A DNA stretch of 64,000 nt, from the NCBI GenBank assembly GCA_019828565.1, contig JAHDYR010000005.1:558001-622000 (forward strand), in the 5' to 3' direction. A program made the position numbers and the translations under genes. Origin of the DNA: Carpediemonas membranifera (Eukaryota > Fornicata). Numbering within the stretch: position 1 is the stretch's first letter; each line of letters begins with the position of its first letter. The notes beneath the pieces are model-generated. The model was given only the letters and a program-made list of their open reading frames with translations, searched no databases and was not told the DNA's origin. Shown piece by piece: positions 37,419 through 46,967 of the stretch.

Positions 37419-38019
37419 GGCATACCGTCGTAGACGCGATGCGTAAGTACGCCTCGGGGCGTGGTACAGGCCCAGATGGACTACCGGCCATCTGGTACAA
37501 ATATTCGAGAGAGATCGAATATTGACCAAATATTCGAATCAAATCTACGGTCCAGTTCAGACCAATTTTACCAAGGGGTTAAAACCCCATTCCCCGGTAG
37601 TTCCGAGAAGATGGGCGACGCACAGCCCCCCGTGACACTGGAGAGCCTGGAGGCCAGAGCATGTTTCCCATCAATCTCGGGTATAAATTTGATCTAATCA
37701 ATTGGAGACTTCGACCGTAGTCGACTGCAAGTCGTAAAAACACGAAAAGTGTAGTTATAACATGCTTTAGATATTGTCCATGAGAATCCAGAGTGGGGTG
37801 CTGGCCACTCAGAATCCATTCTGCGACATTATTGCATCTCCCGAGATTTAGTGAAAATTTTGCGAAATACGATCCGAAGAGAGCCGACAAATTGTACTGA
37901 AAGAGAAAACCCTTTTCCCAATCCATCTTAGGGCCATGCCGGAGGATGAGCCTAACCCACTAACCCATCGGCCCATTCGGCCGACCGATGAATAAGCTGA
38001 CTATGTTTACAGGTCCAGT
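37419..38019. other. AT-rich intergenic island of about 600 bp
   Basis: Base composition drops clearly compared with the surrounding coding DNA. At 37500-37523 AATATTCGA and TCGAATATT form a perfect 9-bp inverted repeat around GAGAGA, and a third copy of AATATTCGA follows at 37529. A 115-codon minus frame (37579-37926) is open, but its codon use is unlike nearby genes and nothing is recognisable in it. Confidence 0.5.
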
Positions 38020-39753
38020 TCATCTCATGCTAAGCTGGCGTTCTAACTCAACGTTGCGCTTCTCAAGCCTGGAAACCACCCGTTGTAGGTCCTTCTCGCG
38101 CTCCCTCAGTCGCTCCACCTCCGCCTCGAGCTGTTTGGCCTTCTCACCTGCCCGCCTTGCTGCCGTATCCGCAACGATCGTCTCACAATTCGCTGCCCGC
38201 AGCTGCTGTTTGAGCCGCTTGTACACGGCCGGGGACACTGGGGTACGACCCGACTCTTCTGGGTTGCTGGCCACGTGGCTCCGGTCATTCGAGACGTCCG
38301 GTCGACCAGCCCTCCGTGGCCCCGCGCTCTGTGGCCGACGCGGTCTCGGTCGTGGCTCCTCCACCGTCTGGCTTCGGGCGGACTGCCGCTTGTCCATGCC
38401 GTCGAGCAGGGCGGGCGCCTTATAGGGGGCGCGGTGGAGCATCGACTCAGGCTTGACCGCCCGGGGCGTGGGGGATGCCTCGTCGTGCATGCCGACGCTC
38501 GCACCCGACTGCCCCAGCCCGTGCCCGTGCGGGTCTCGTCTGGCCGGGGGGGCGGGCTGGTAGGCGCTCGCCCGGGGGTGGAAACGGTCCGCGTAGTCCA
38601 GCGCGATGCCCTCAGGCTCTGACTCCGACTCCGACTCGAGCTCCCGGGCCAGGATGTTACGGGTCCTGGTCGGATTGTTGTAGGGCGAGTCGTTGCGGAC
38701 AGGGCGCGCCTCGTCTGCGCTGACGTCCCTCAAGGCGGAGTTGATGAGCTCCTGCGCGGGGCGGGCCCACCAATCCCCCTTGTCTTGGGCGTCGGGTGGT
38801 GGCGTCTTGGCAGCGGGCTGGGCGGGGGCGACGGCAGCGGGCCACCTCCTGTTGGCCGGCAGTCGGGCCCACTTCTTGACGATGGACGCGAGCAGAGGCG
38901 TCGCATTGGTCTTGGCGCCATCCGGGACAACGCCGATGACTACAGCTGCGGACTTCCCCATGATGAACGGCTTCAGATAGTGGGTCACTAGCGATGACCG
39001 GAACGGGGCTGTCGGTGCCTTCTCTGTCACCGCAGCCAGTACCGTCTGCAGCGGACACTTCGTACCGGCCTTGGCCGCGGGCACAGTGAGGAAGCTGATG
39101 CGGTGGACGACTTCAGTGGGCTGGCCCCGGGTCAGGTGCACGGTCCACATCGATGCGTGCGTGCCCTTGGTCAGCAGCTGCTGGGTCAGGGCATGAAGGA
39201 GGGTCGTCAGCGCCTGCTCGGATTCGACTGCGATCTGGGTCTGACCGTCGACGGAGCCTTCGGTGACAGAAATATGGCTGGCCTCGGACATCGCGTGCGC
39301 CACCGTGTCAACCGCTCTAGTGTAAGGCCCATGGCCCTTAGCGTTGCTGAATGTCACGTTCGAGATGCTCATTGACAGACTGCTGCCGCTGCTGAAGAAA
39401 TCCGATGCCAGGCGGATGATGAGTCCGGCGTCGTCAGGCGGGGGGAAGGCCGGCACGGAGGCCAGCATCCCATGGGCCGGGTCGGGCTCGCGCACCTCGA
39501 GCAGCAGCTTGTGTGCGTCTGCCCTGGGCCCGAGCACGATGGCGCAGAAGGAGTGTGCGGTGGGGGTGCGCGTCGATAGGATCGTCTGCAGCGCGGGCTG
39601 GATAACCTGCGCGTATATCTCGGTATTTGTGGGGTTATTGAATACATGGTCGTACTTGTAGACCATCTGGCCATCATATGCATCCACAATCAGCGTTCTT
39701 TCATCATGATCAACCTGGAAGATTGACTGCGGCGACTGTCCACCACCACGCAT
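38020..39753 (-). CDS. Kinesin-like protein with a degenerate motor domain
   Basis: A 577-aa protein. Residues about 10-310 follow a kinesin motor in outline: YKYDHVFNNPTNTEIYAQVIQPALQTIL corresponds to the beta-strand and helix before the P-loop, and SSLVTHYLKPFIMGKSAAVVIGVVPDG corresponds to the LT-LL-LGG-S segment before the neck. The nucleotide-binding P-loop GQTGSGKT is replaced by VLGPRADAHK, and switch motifs SSRSH and DLAGSE are not seen. It probably cannot hydrolyse ATP. A disordered Pro/Arg-rich middle leads to a C-terminal coiled coil (EAEVERLREREKDLQ). Its promoter is shared with CFAP57, 56 bp away. Confidence 0.7.
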   Translation of the reverse strand: MRGGGQSPQSIFQVDHDERTLIVDAYDGQMVYKYDHVFNNPTNTEIYAQVIQPALQTILSTRTPTAHSFCAIVLGPRADAHKLLLEVREPDPAHGMLASVPAFPPPDDAGLIIRLASDFFSSGSSLSMSISNVTFSNAKGHGPYTRAVDTVAHAMSEASHISVTEGSVDGQTQIAVESEQALTTLLHALTQQLLTKGTHASMWTVHLTRGQPTEVVHRISFLTVPAAKAGTKCPLQTVLAAVTEKAPTAPFRSSLVTHYLKPFIMGKSAAVVIGVVPDGAKTNATPLLASIVKKWARLPANRRWPAAVAPAQPAAKTPPPDAQDKGDWWARPAQELINSALRDVSADEARPVRNDSPYNNPTRTRNILARELESESESEPEGIALDYADRFHPRASAYQPAPPARRDPHGHGLGQSGASVGMHDEASPTPRAVKPESMLHRAPYKAPALLDGMDKRQSARSQTVEEPRPRPRRPQSAGPRRAGRPDVSNDRSHVASNPEESGRTPVSPAVYKRLKQQLRAANCETIVADTAARRAGEKAKQLEAEVERLREREKDLQRVVSRLEKRNVELERQLSMR

Positions 39754-39808
39754 TATTCGAACCACGTTCTATGTGATTGGACATAAAAAGGAGCACTTAC
39801 CTTCATGA

Positions 39809-42800
39809 ATGGGCGAGAAGATCGATGAACGTCCGAATCATGCAGTTTTAGGAAAACGGCGAAATGACGCTACGCAGAGGAATTCCAGAGGTGATACACA
39901 GCCATTCACCCTCGATGTGGGCAGAGGAGCGTCAGAAATTCCTGGCACAAAAACTGCAAACATCAAGATCTCAGAGCACATGGCGTCAGCAGAGCCAGTC
40001 TGGGCATACGGCCTGTATCCAGGCGTCAATCACTGCATTGGCTGGATTGACGACGATACAGTCGTCTATCTCTGTGGACACAACATCATTAAGCTTAATC
40101 TTGCAACGCACACGCACAGCTTCATTCCCGTCGCCGAGAATGTCAGAGCGGTGCTAGCATTTGCCATCTCACAGAACCGCCGCTTCATAGGCCTTGCCGA
40201 GCGTGTGCACGACTCCATGGCGTGCCAAATTTCTGTGTACTCCCTCGCTCAAATGCAGCGCGTCTCCTCCTCTGCCGTCAAGGACACTAGCTCGCGTGAG
40301 ATCGTCCGACTGACCTTTGCCCAGGACCCGAAGCATCTTTCGATCCAGTACGGCGGCCCCGACTATGTGACCGTGCTTTACCACTGGGAGCGGGCACACG
40401 TCGTCGCCACCGTCAACATACAGCAGGAGATCCTCGACACGACAGCAAACCCGTACGACATGGCCCAGATGGTGTCAGTTGGGCCGCAGTTCCTGAAGAT
40501 GTGGCGGCTGAGTGAGTACCAGTACCGCGGGTTCAACCCCATCAACATCAAGCGGATCACGGACACATACGTCGCCACACTGTGGATGAGCCCGGACTCC
40601 CTTCTGGTCTCCACCGAGCAGGGCGACCTCCTCCTCATCGACCGCGGCAGTCTCGATGGGTTTATGCCGGCCGCAGCCCTCTTCGGAACCCAGCTGATCC
40701 CGAGACTCGTGGCAGACGACTTCGGGAGCCCTATGATCGTGGACGAAAGGCCGATGGAGTGCTCATACGCCAAGTTTCTCGTGCCCCACGGCTCCGGCTT
40801 CATCGCCGCGTCTGCAGACGGACGTGTGGCGGTATTCCACCTCATCACCAATCCCCTCGACCTCGAGACGCACTCGAGACGCCTACTGGCCCTGGAGCCC
40901 GACCCGGTTGACCACAAGTACATGGCGGCGATGGGGAAGCGCCGCAGCGCCGCGACACCCGTCATGCCCGGTGGGTTGGTCATACCATCGAGCACAGAGC
41001 GGCGGAAGAGTATCATCAGCAATGGAAACATGCGCGAGAGCAGCGAGCTGCAGGAGGAGTTGAAGTACATGCCTTTTGCCAAGACTTTCGAGTTCTACAT
41101 TGACGCGGGGGTAACGATCACGGGGATGTCGCTGTCTCCAGGCGACGAGACCCTCGCCATCGCCACCACACATGGGCTCTACCAGTTTGACTTCGCCGAC
41201 CTCAACGACATGACCACCGAGCTCGAGAAGTGGCGCAAGGCACATGCCGAGGTCGGCCGTGTTACGACTGTGGGCCAGACGACCATCGACCTGCACGGCG
41301 GGCTCGACGCCGTCTCTGAGGACGCGACTGTCGCCTCGACCTCGACGCCCTCAGAGGACGAGACCGAGTCCGAGGGCACTGGCGACCCCGCAGAGATCGT
41401 CGATTCCCTCAGGAGGACCAGGAATAGCGCCCTCATCGTCGCTGGGGCTGCTGGGACGACGTGGTTCAACCCTGTCAAGCCCGTGTTCGTCCAGCCCGAG
41501 CAGGGGTACACCTGCATTGACGCCGCTGTGACCCTGCCCTACATGCTGCTGGTGTCGAGGGGCGTCATTCGTGTGGTGAACTACATCACTCTCGAGGAGG
41601 TCTCCGTCGCCATCCTGCCCCTTGACATCACTGGCGCTGCCATCCACCCATCTGGACTTCACGTCGTCATATGTTGCACCGACGGGTCCCGCGTCATGCA
41701 CGTGTGCCCCGAGGGTCTGGTCGAGTGTGCCATGTGGGAGCCGCGGAACTGTCGGGCAGTATCGTTCGATAGCACGGGCGGTCTGGTTGCCCTAGCCGGG
41801 ACGGGCCACATTTTCGTATACGAGTTCCTGACGTCCAAGCGGGTGTCGACACTAGCTGGGCACACGGGCGTCGTCTCTACCGTGGAGTTCAACAACGACG
41901 GCACGCTGCGGTCCGCCAGCCTCGACGGGGCGGCCTTCCTGTGGGATATCAGCACTGGCATCCGGGCGGTCGACTCAGTGCTCCGGATGGTCCAGTTCAC
42001 GGGCATCGTCGGGCCCGTGGACGACGTCATTGTGGCGTCGGCCGCGGACGGCATGCTCCGAGAGATCGCGGGGAACGTCGTCTCCCATGAGATCGCCAGC
42101 GGTGCCCACACGATCACGAAGCTCGCCCTCCTCCCCGGCCCCCCCAGCCGCCTCGTCGCCAGCGCAGGCCGGGGAGCGGTGTGCATGTACAGCCTGCCGC
42201 TGCGGTCTTCTGTCCACACTGAGGTCCACCTCCACTCGCTGGCGATCACCGGCATGAAGCTGATCAACGGGACACATCTGCTGACGGCGTCGGAGGACGG
42301 GACTGTTTACCTGACCGCACTGCGTCCCGACATCACGAAGCCCGCGCCCCCGCCCCTCACAGCTGTCTGGGACGTCGCCCTGGTCCCTGCTGAGAGCATG
42401 TTTCGGCAGAGACGGCTAATGAAGGAGCTCGTCGCCTCCCTCGACGACACGCAGGAGCAAGGCGAGTTCCGTGTTCGTGCCCTGAAGCAGACGCTGGCCG
42501 ACACGAAGAGCCGACTCGAGGCAGAACTCGAGAGCACCCAGCTCAAGGCCGTGGACGACATCCACCAGCTTCGGGCGGAGATGGCCGAGACGGAGGACAG
42601 ACTGGGGCGGGCGGTCGACCTCTCCCGGGACTCCCTCGCCAAGTCGATTGCTGAGATCGAGATGAGCGCTGACCAGCGTGTGAAGGAGGCTGTCGACAAG
42701 TACGATCGTGTTAGGATCCAGCTGGCTGACGAGAAGTGCAAGTTCGACGAGAAGCTGGCGCAGATTAACGAGAAGCACCAGCTACTGGTCGCTAAGATGA

Positions 42801-44191
42801 TCAGGGAGCACGAGGCCGAGATCGCCCGACACAAGCACGCGTACGAGCATCTTGACGAGGATTGCCAGCTGATCACCAAAGATTACGAGATCCAGATTGA
42901 CCAGCAGGTGGAGGAATACGAGAAGGAAATCCGCGACCTCAACGAGACAGGCGCGTCGGCCCTCGAGACCGAGAAGAAGCGGAACGCCCACCTCAAGGGG
43001 CAGGCGCTGCTGCTGCGGAAGCGGTTCCAGACACTCAGCAAGGAGATCGGTAAGCGGGACTTGACCATCGGCGACCTGAAGAAGGAGCTCGCGTCCTTCC
43101 AGCTCTCGGACAATGAGACGCGCCAGGCGATGCAGCGGCTGCAGGATGAGCTGCGGGAGAGGGATGCGATGATCGGGGAGAAGGAGCGGCGCATCTTCGA
43201 GCTCAAACGACAGAACAAGGAGCTCGATAAGTTCAAATACGTGTTGGACTACAAGATCCGGGAGATGCGGCAGGAGCTGGAGCCCCGGGACATGCTGATC
43301 AGTGATATGCGAGACCAGATCGCGGCCATGGACACCGAGCTAGAGGACGACCACCGCGAGAAGCAGCGGATGGAGCGGCACATGAAGGACCTGACGATGC
43401 GGGCCAAGAGCTCGCAGGCAGAGCTCGTCCACGTCCGGGAGAAGCTGCAGAGCACTGAGACGAGGCACCTCAACATGGCCATCGCCGTGCATAACATCGT
43501 CCATGACCTCGCCGTCAAGGAGTGGCCCGAGGCCGTCCGCATGCTGTACCGAACCTACTGTGCGAACGAGGAGGCCGTAGCTGGCACCCCCAACGTGGAG
43601 TCACTTGCCACAGCACGCGAGACACTGCACGACGAGATGACACGACAGCGCGAGCACCTGGAGCGGTCGATATCGTCCATGAAGCGGTCGATGGTGTCAC
43701 AGTCTAACATATCGAGCCGGGAGCAGTCGATGCGGTTGCAGGAGAACGTTGAGCTCATCGGGGAAATCAACGAGCTGCGGCAGGAGAACCGGCTCCTCGC
43801 CAACCGTGTGACGCAGCTACAGTCCATCGTCCTCGAGTACAAGCGCACAAAGAGCACCGGCACGCCCTCCCTGCTCTCCTCGGCCCTCGGGCGGTCCAGC
43901 ACCGACGTGAAGCCCCGCAGCGCTAGCAGCACCAAGGGCAGTCGGGCCCAGGCCAAGGGCCAGCTCAGGGGAGCGGTGCTGCCAGTGCCGACGCCCGTGC
44001 AGGCGAGGGTCAAGAGCGTCACGCCCATCAGTGAGAACGCGTCCAGGCCGCCGCTCGACTCGTCCAGCCCGGGCATGGTCATGACAAGTGCTAACGTCCG
44101 TGGGGTCGACCTACTCCGGTCGAAGGCGCAGTCGTCCCTCGGCTTCACACGCAAGACGGATCTAGGTGCCACGACGCCCACTCTCCGCTGA
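39809..44191 (+). CDS. CFAP57: CFAP57 (WDR65), axonemal WD40/coiled-coil protein
   Basis: A 1460-aa axonemal protein that helps place inner-arm dyneins. Two WD40 propellers cover about residues 65-860 (VYLCGHNIIKLNL, AISQNRRFIGLAE, LAGHTGVVSTVEFNNDGTLRSASLDGAAFLWD). A long coiled coil runs from about 875 to 1370. The segment KFKYVLDYKIREMRQELEPRDMLISDMRDQ is the clearest CFAP57 signature. The Ser/Thr-rich tail is disordered. The first ~57 codons have low GC3 and no counterpart in other CFAP57 proteins; the ATG at 39980 is an alternative start. Confidence 0.9.
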   Translation: MGEKIDERPNHAVLGKRRNDATQRNSRGDTQPFTLDVGRGASEIPGTKTANIKISEHMASAEPVWAYGLYPGVNHCIGWIDDDTVVYLCGHNIIKLNLATHTHSFIPVAENVRAVLAFAISQNRRFIGLAERVHDSMACQISVYSLAQMQRVSSSAVKDTSSREIVRLTFAQDPKHLSIQYGGPDYVTVLYHWERAHVVATVNIQQEILDTTANPYDMAQMVSVGPQFLKMWRLSEYQYRGFNPINIKRITDTYVATLWMSPDSLLVSTEQGDLLLIDRGSLDGFMPAAALFGTQLIPRLVADDFGSPMIVDERPMECSYAKFLVPHGSGFIAASADGRVAVFHLITNPLDLETHSRRLLALEPDPVDHKYMAAMGKRRSAATPVMPGGLVIPSSTERRKSIISNGNMRESSELQEELKYMPFAKTFEFYIDAGVTITGMSLSPGDETLAIATTHGLYQFDFADLNDMTTELEKWRKAHAEVGRVTTVGQTTIDLHGGLDAVSEDATVASTSTPSEDETESEGTGDPAEIVDSLRRTRNSALIVAGAAGTTWFNPVKPVFVQPEQGYTCIDAAVTLPYMLLVSRGVIRVVNYITLEEVSVAILPLDITGAAIHPSGLHVVICCTDGSRVMHVCPEGLVECAMWEPRNCRAVSFDSTGGLVALAGTGHIFVYEFLTSKRVSTLAGHTGVVSTVEFNNDGTLRSASLDGAAFLWDISTGIRAVDSVLRMVQFTGIVGPVDDVIVASAADGMLREIAGNVVSHEIASGAHTITKLALLPGPPSRLVASAGRGAVCMYSLPLRSSVHTEVHLHSLAITGMKLINGTHLLTASEDGTVYLTALRPDITKPAPPPLTAVWDVALVPAESMFRQRRLMKELVASLDDTQEQGEFRVRALKQTLADTKSRLEAELESTQLKAVDDIHQLRAEMAETEDRLGRAVDLSRDSLAKSIAEIEMSADQRVKEAVDKYDRVRIQLADEKCKFDEKLAQINEKHQLLVAKMIREHEAEIARHKHAYEHLDEDCQLITKDYEIQIDQQVEEYEKEIRDLNETGASALETEKKRNAHLKGQALLLRKRFQTLSKEIGKRDLTIGDLKKELASFQLSDNETRQAMQRLQDELRERDAMIGEKERRIFELKRQNKELDKFKYVLDYKIREMRQELEPRDMLISDMRDQIAAMDTELEDDHREKQRMERHMKDLTMRAKSSQAELVHVREKLQSTETRHLNMAIAVHNIVHDLAVKEWPEAVRMLYRTYCANEEAVAGTPNVESLATARETLHDEMTRQREHLERSISSMKRSMVSQSNISSREQSMRLQENVELIGEINELRQENRLLANRVTQLQSIVLEYKRTKSTGTPSLLSSALGRSSTDVKPRSASSTKGSRAQAKGQLRGAVLPVPTPVQARVKSVTPISENASRPPLDSSSPGMVMTSANVRGVDLLRSKAQSSLGFTRKTDLGATTPTLR

Positions 44192-44592
44192 GTGTTGGTG
44201 TATTTATACTAGTATTATGGATAAAATTATCGCGCTGGTGTCGTCGTGTTCGGTGAAACCAGTGATCTCAAATAACCTGACATGCTGTCCGAAGACTCCT
44301 CTATTATTGCTGATCACAACAGCAACTCTGGCATTTTGGATGCACCGTGCCATCGAGTCGACTATCTCTGCTTCGGTCCAAATGAATGAGCTTTATCCCT
44401 CATGCCAGAAGTGCCCTTAAACTAAAAGGCGGAAGCGGATTATGGAAGCTCCGAGTACATCAACATTTTGGGAGTGAATATTTGGGGCTCAATCAGCTCA
44501 CCTGTTACTTCGGGTGACGCCACCCGCAAGAGACGATTGATCGTTGCGCAGGTCGGTATAAGGCAGAATGGTTGAACCATCGGCTCCGCCGA
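44192..44592. other. AT-richer spacer between CFAP57 and the retrotransposon
   Basis: About 400 bp. No tRNA, repeat or coding signal was seen. The last bases before the element are CTCCGCCGA. Confidence 0.45.
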
Positions 44593-44673
44593 TCCTGTCA
44601 CAGGACCATCACTGGCACCTGCGCGCGCCGATCAATGTGCACTTTAGGTCACACTTCGAAACGCATCGGCAGG
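44593..44673 (+). repeat. Split repeat A1, left terminus of the retrotransposon
   Basis: Eighty-one bases beginning TCCTGTCACAGG, repeated at 48056-48136 and at 56174-56254. It ends exactly one base before the gag-like ATG. The start contains a 6-bp palindrome, TCCTGT C ACAGGA. Confidence 0.9.
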
Positions 44674-45156
44674 ATGTCTGATAACGAAGACCTGCCGCCG
44701 CAAGACAGTCCCGATGAGCTTAACAAGCGTATCGAGAAGCTGGAGCGCTTGGTTAAGATACAATCGGAAGCAATTTTGGAGCAGCAAGCAGAAGCAGCTC
44801 GCCGTCCACTGTTCCTGGAGATGCCAAAGAGGTTCGGCCTCGAAGATGAGGCCAGATTCGTATACAAGACCATGAATAGGATCGAGAACGGCGCAAAGAT
44901 GAAGGAGATCGGGAACATTCTCTTTGCAAGAATCCAGTACCTTCTAATCAAGGACGTGTACACTGACGCTACTGCAGAGCGGTTCGAGAACTATTGCAAG
45001 GCGAAGGGCGTGCCTGATCGCGACGAGGTCCTGGAACTGGCGGCCCGCGCCAAGTCTAAGGGCGATAAGCGCGACGCTAATTTTCGCCGCGGTGGCCGCG
45101 CTCAGGACCGAGGTCGCACTCAGACAGGATCCTCCGGCAAGAGAGCCCACACCTAA
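44674..45156 (+). CDS. Gag-like ORF1 of the DIRS/PAT element
   Basis: A 160-aa protein. An acidic start is followed by a short coiled coil (DELNKRIEKLERLVKIQ), a helical middle, and a basic RG-rich end (FRRGGRAQDRGRTQ) likely to bind nucleic acid. There is no CCHC knuckle. Its ATG directly follows repeat A1, so A1 is its leader. It stops 12 nt before the RT ATG. No outside homologue is recognised; the assignment rests on position and composition. Confidence 0.75.
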   Translation: MSDNEDLPPQDSPDELNKRIEKLERLVKIQSEAILEQQAEAARRPLFLEMPKRFGLEDEARFVYKTMNRIENGAKMKEIGNILFARIQYLLIKDVYTDATAERFENYCKAKGVPDRDEVLELAARAKSKGDKRDANFRRGGRAQDRGRTQTGSSGKRAHT

Positions 45157-45170
45157 CCCTCTTTCCATGC

Positions 45171-46967
45171 ATGAACGCGGCGTGGAGGGAGTGGCAGAGG
45201 TTGGGAGCATCACAACGGGTGATCAACTGGTTACGATACGGGGTCGAGATCCGTCTGAGAAGTCAACCACCAGCACCAAGGCAACAGCCGACAGTCGACC
45301 CATTCATTGTCCAGCAGATTCCTTCCTTGATAGAGACAGGCGTCATAGAGCAAGTGAATCCCTCTTCCCTGCGACACACCGCCTCGCTGTTTACTGTGCC
45401 GAAGGGCGAGTCGAAGAGGATCATTCACAACCTCACGATACTGAACGACTGCTCGGCAGAGCGCTCATCCTTCCGGCTCTACGGTCTGCGCAGAGCTCTC
45501 TCCCTTCTCCAGAGGGGCGACTGGATGGTCAAGTTCGACCTCAAGTCCGGGTACCATCAAGTACCAGTACGGAAGGAGGACCGCAAGCTGCTAGGAGTCT
45601 ATCTTCCAGACGGACGAGCGTTTCAGTACAGAGTGCTAGGCTTCGGCTGGCGCGCATCGCCGTTCGTGTTTCAGACGATCACCAACCAACTCGCCAAGAT
45701 ACTAGCCCTTCGGACGGGTCTTACCATCGTTGTCTACCTCGACGACTTCCTCTTATTTCACCGCGACCGAGAAATCCTGAGGAGGGCGGTGCCGCGCATC
45801 AGGCGGACTCTAGCCGACCTCTGTGTCCTCACCTCAGAGGAGAAGTCAGAATGGGCACCGACTCAGTCATTGGTCTATCTGGGGCTCGTGATAGACTCCG
45901 CGAGTTTTACAATACGCCTCCCGGCGGACAAGGCCAAACGTTACTCCTCTCACATTCATCAGGCTCTGGCAGGCAAGACCATCGATCAGGAGACTTGGGC
46001 CAAGATCCTCGGGAGACTGACTTACTTCGCTACAACCGCCCACGGGGCTTTCCTCCGGCTGAGACACCTTCAACAGGACCCACTCTCCAAGGAGCTACTG
46101 CAAGAGTGGCTGCTACTGCTAAGAGAGCGCCCAGTCCGAGACATCAGAGAACTTCAGTCGCTTTGGGGCGCTCACCCCTCCTTAGACCTCGTCGTATCGA
46201 CAGACGCATCTGGAGTCAAGTGGGGAGCAGCCGTGCACGGCGAGTATGGGACCTCAGCCTCGGGCACGTTCACTCCAGAACTAAGAGCAGAATCTATCAA
46301 CGTGAAGGAGCTCGCGGGAATCCTACAGGGCATCCGTCTGATCGGCAGACAGAGTTCCCAACGCGAGCTATCGATCTTCTCAGACAACACATCAGCTCTG
46401 GCCTGGCTCAACAAGGCGGGGTCTACGAAGGCTCCACCTCAGGCCCTGCACATTCTAGCCCAGATCCAGAAGGAGGCGGAGGACCGGAACCTGACACTCC
46501 GTGGACTACACACTCCGGGCATCATCAACCTGGCAGCAGATCGGCTGTCCAGAGGCTTCTCACGACTCCCTTCCTCTCTGGAGTCCAGCATGGAATCTGT
46601 CCTCGCGGAGTGGGGTCCAGTCCAGACAGTCTCAACGGACGTAGACGTAAGGCTTGGATGTCGCGTCCTCTGGGCCCCCAATTCGTCTATGGCAGCCATA
46701 GTCCAGAAGATAGCGACAGCGAGAGTTCAGACTCAGACTGGACACCCGAGGTCTTGGACCTCAGCAGTCTTTCTCCTCTACCCAGAGGTTCAAGCGCCGG
46801 AGATGAGACTCCTCAAGAGTTGGACGCCCTGGAAACTCCGTCTCTCCGTCCCGGCTTCGAGCTCAGATCTGGCCCACCTACTTCACCTACAGGACAGAGG
46901 ACGCCTACGGTTCAATGTGATGGCGTTCAGGACGTTTTCCACAGAGTCCTCAGGTCGGACAGAGTGA
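45171..46967 (+). CDS. Reverse transcriptase-RNase H of the DIRS/PAT element
   Basis: A 598-aa polyprotein. The reverse transcriptase has FDLKSGYHQ (Asp123), FGWRASPFVFQ and YLDD (Asp191, Asp192). RNase H follows with the four acidic residues Asp345 (STDAS), Glu380 (NVKELAG), Asp405 (FSDNTS) and Asp457 (AADRLSR). A DIRS-type extension of about 120 residues follows, with no protease or DDE integrase. All catalytic residues are present. Its last ~310 bp overlap the recombinase frame. Confidence 0.93.
   Translation: MNAAWREWQRLGASQRVINWLRYGVEIRLRSQPPAPRQQPTVDPFIVQQIPSLIETGVIEQVNPSSLRHTASLFTVPKGESKRIIHNLTILNDCSAERSSFRLYGLRRALSLLQRGDWMVKFDLKSGYHQVPVRKEDRKLLGVYLPDGRAFQYRVLGFGWRASPFVFQTITNQLAKILALRTGLTIVVYLDDFLLFHRDREILRRAVPRIRRTLADLCVLTSEEKSEWAPTQSLVYLGLVIDSASFTIRLPADKAKRYSSHIHQALAGKTIDQETWAKILGRLTYFATTAHGAFLRLRHLQQDPLSKELLQEWLLLLRERPVRDIRELQSLWGAHPSLDLVVSTDASGVKWGAAVHGEYGTSASGTFTPELRAESINVKELAGILQGIRLIGRQSSQRELSIFSDNTSALAWLNKAGSTKAPPQALHILAQIQKEAEDRNLTLRGLHTPGIINLAADRLSRGFSRLPSSLESSMESVLAEWGPVQTVSTDVDVRLGCRVLWAPNSSMAAIVQKIATARVQTQTGHPRSWTSAVFLLYPEVQAPEMRLLKSWTPWKLRLSVPASSSDLAHLLHLQDRGRLRFNVMAFRTFSTESSGRTE

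Noticed and set aside
37579-37926. 115-codon minus frame in the AT-rich island
   Set aside because: Codon use differs from all neighbouring genes and no motif is visible.
45092-46657. Very long open frame (916 codons to 47842) overlapping the RT gene from its start
   Set aside because: The first ~520 codons are Ser/Pro/Arg-rich and show no domain; they are an open shadow of the RT frame. Only the part from about 46658 encodes the recombinase.
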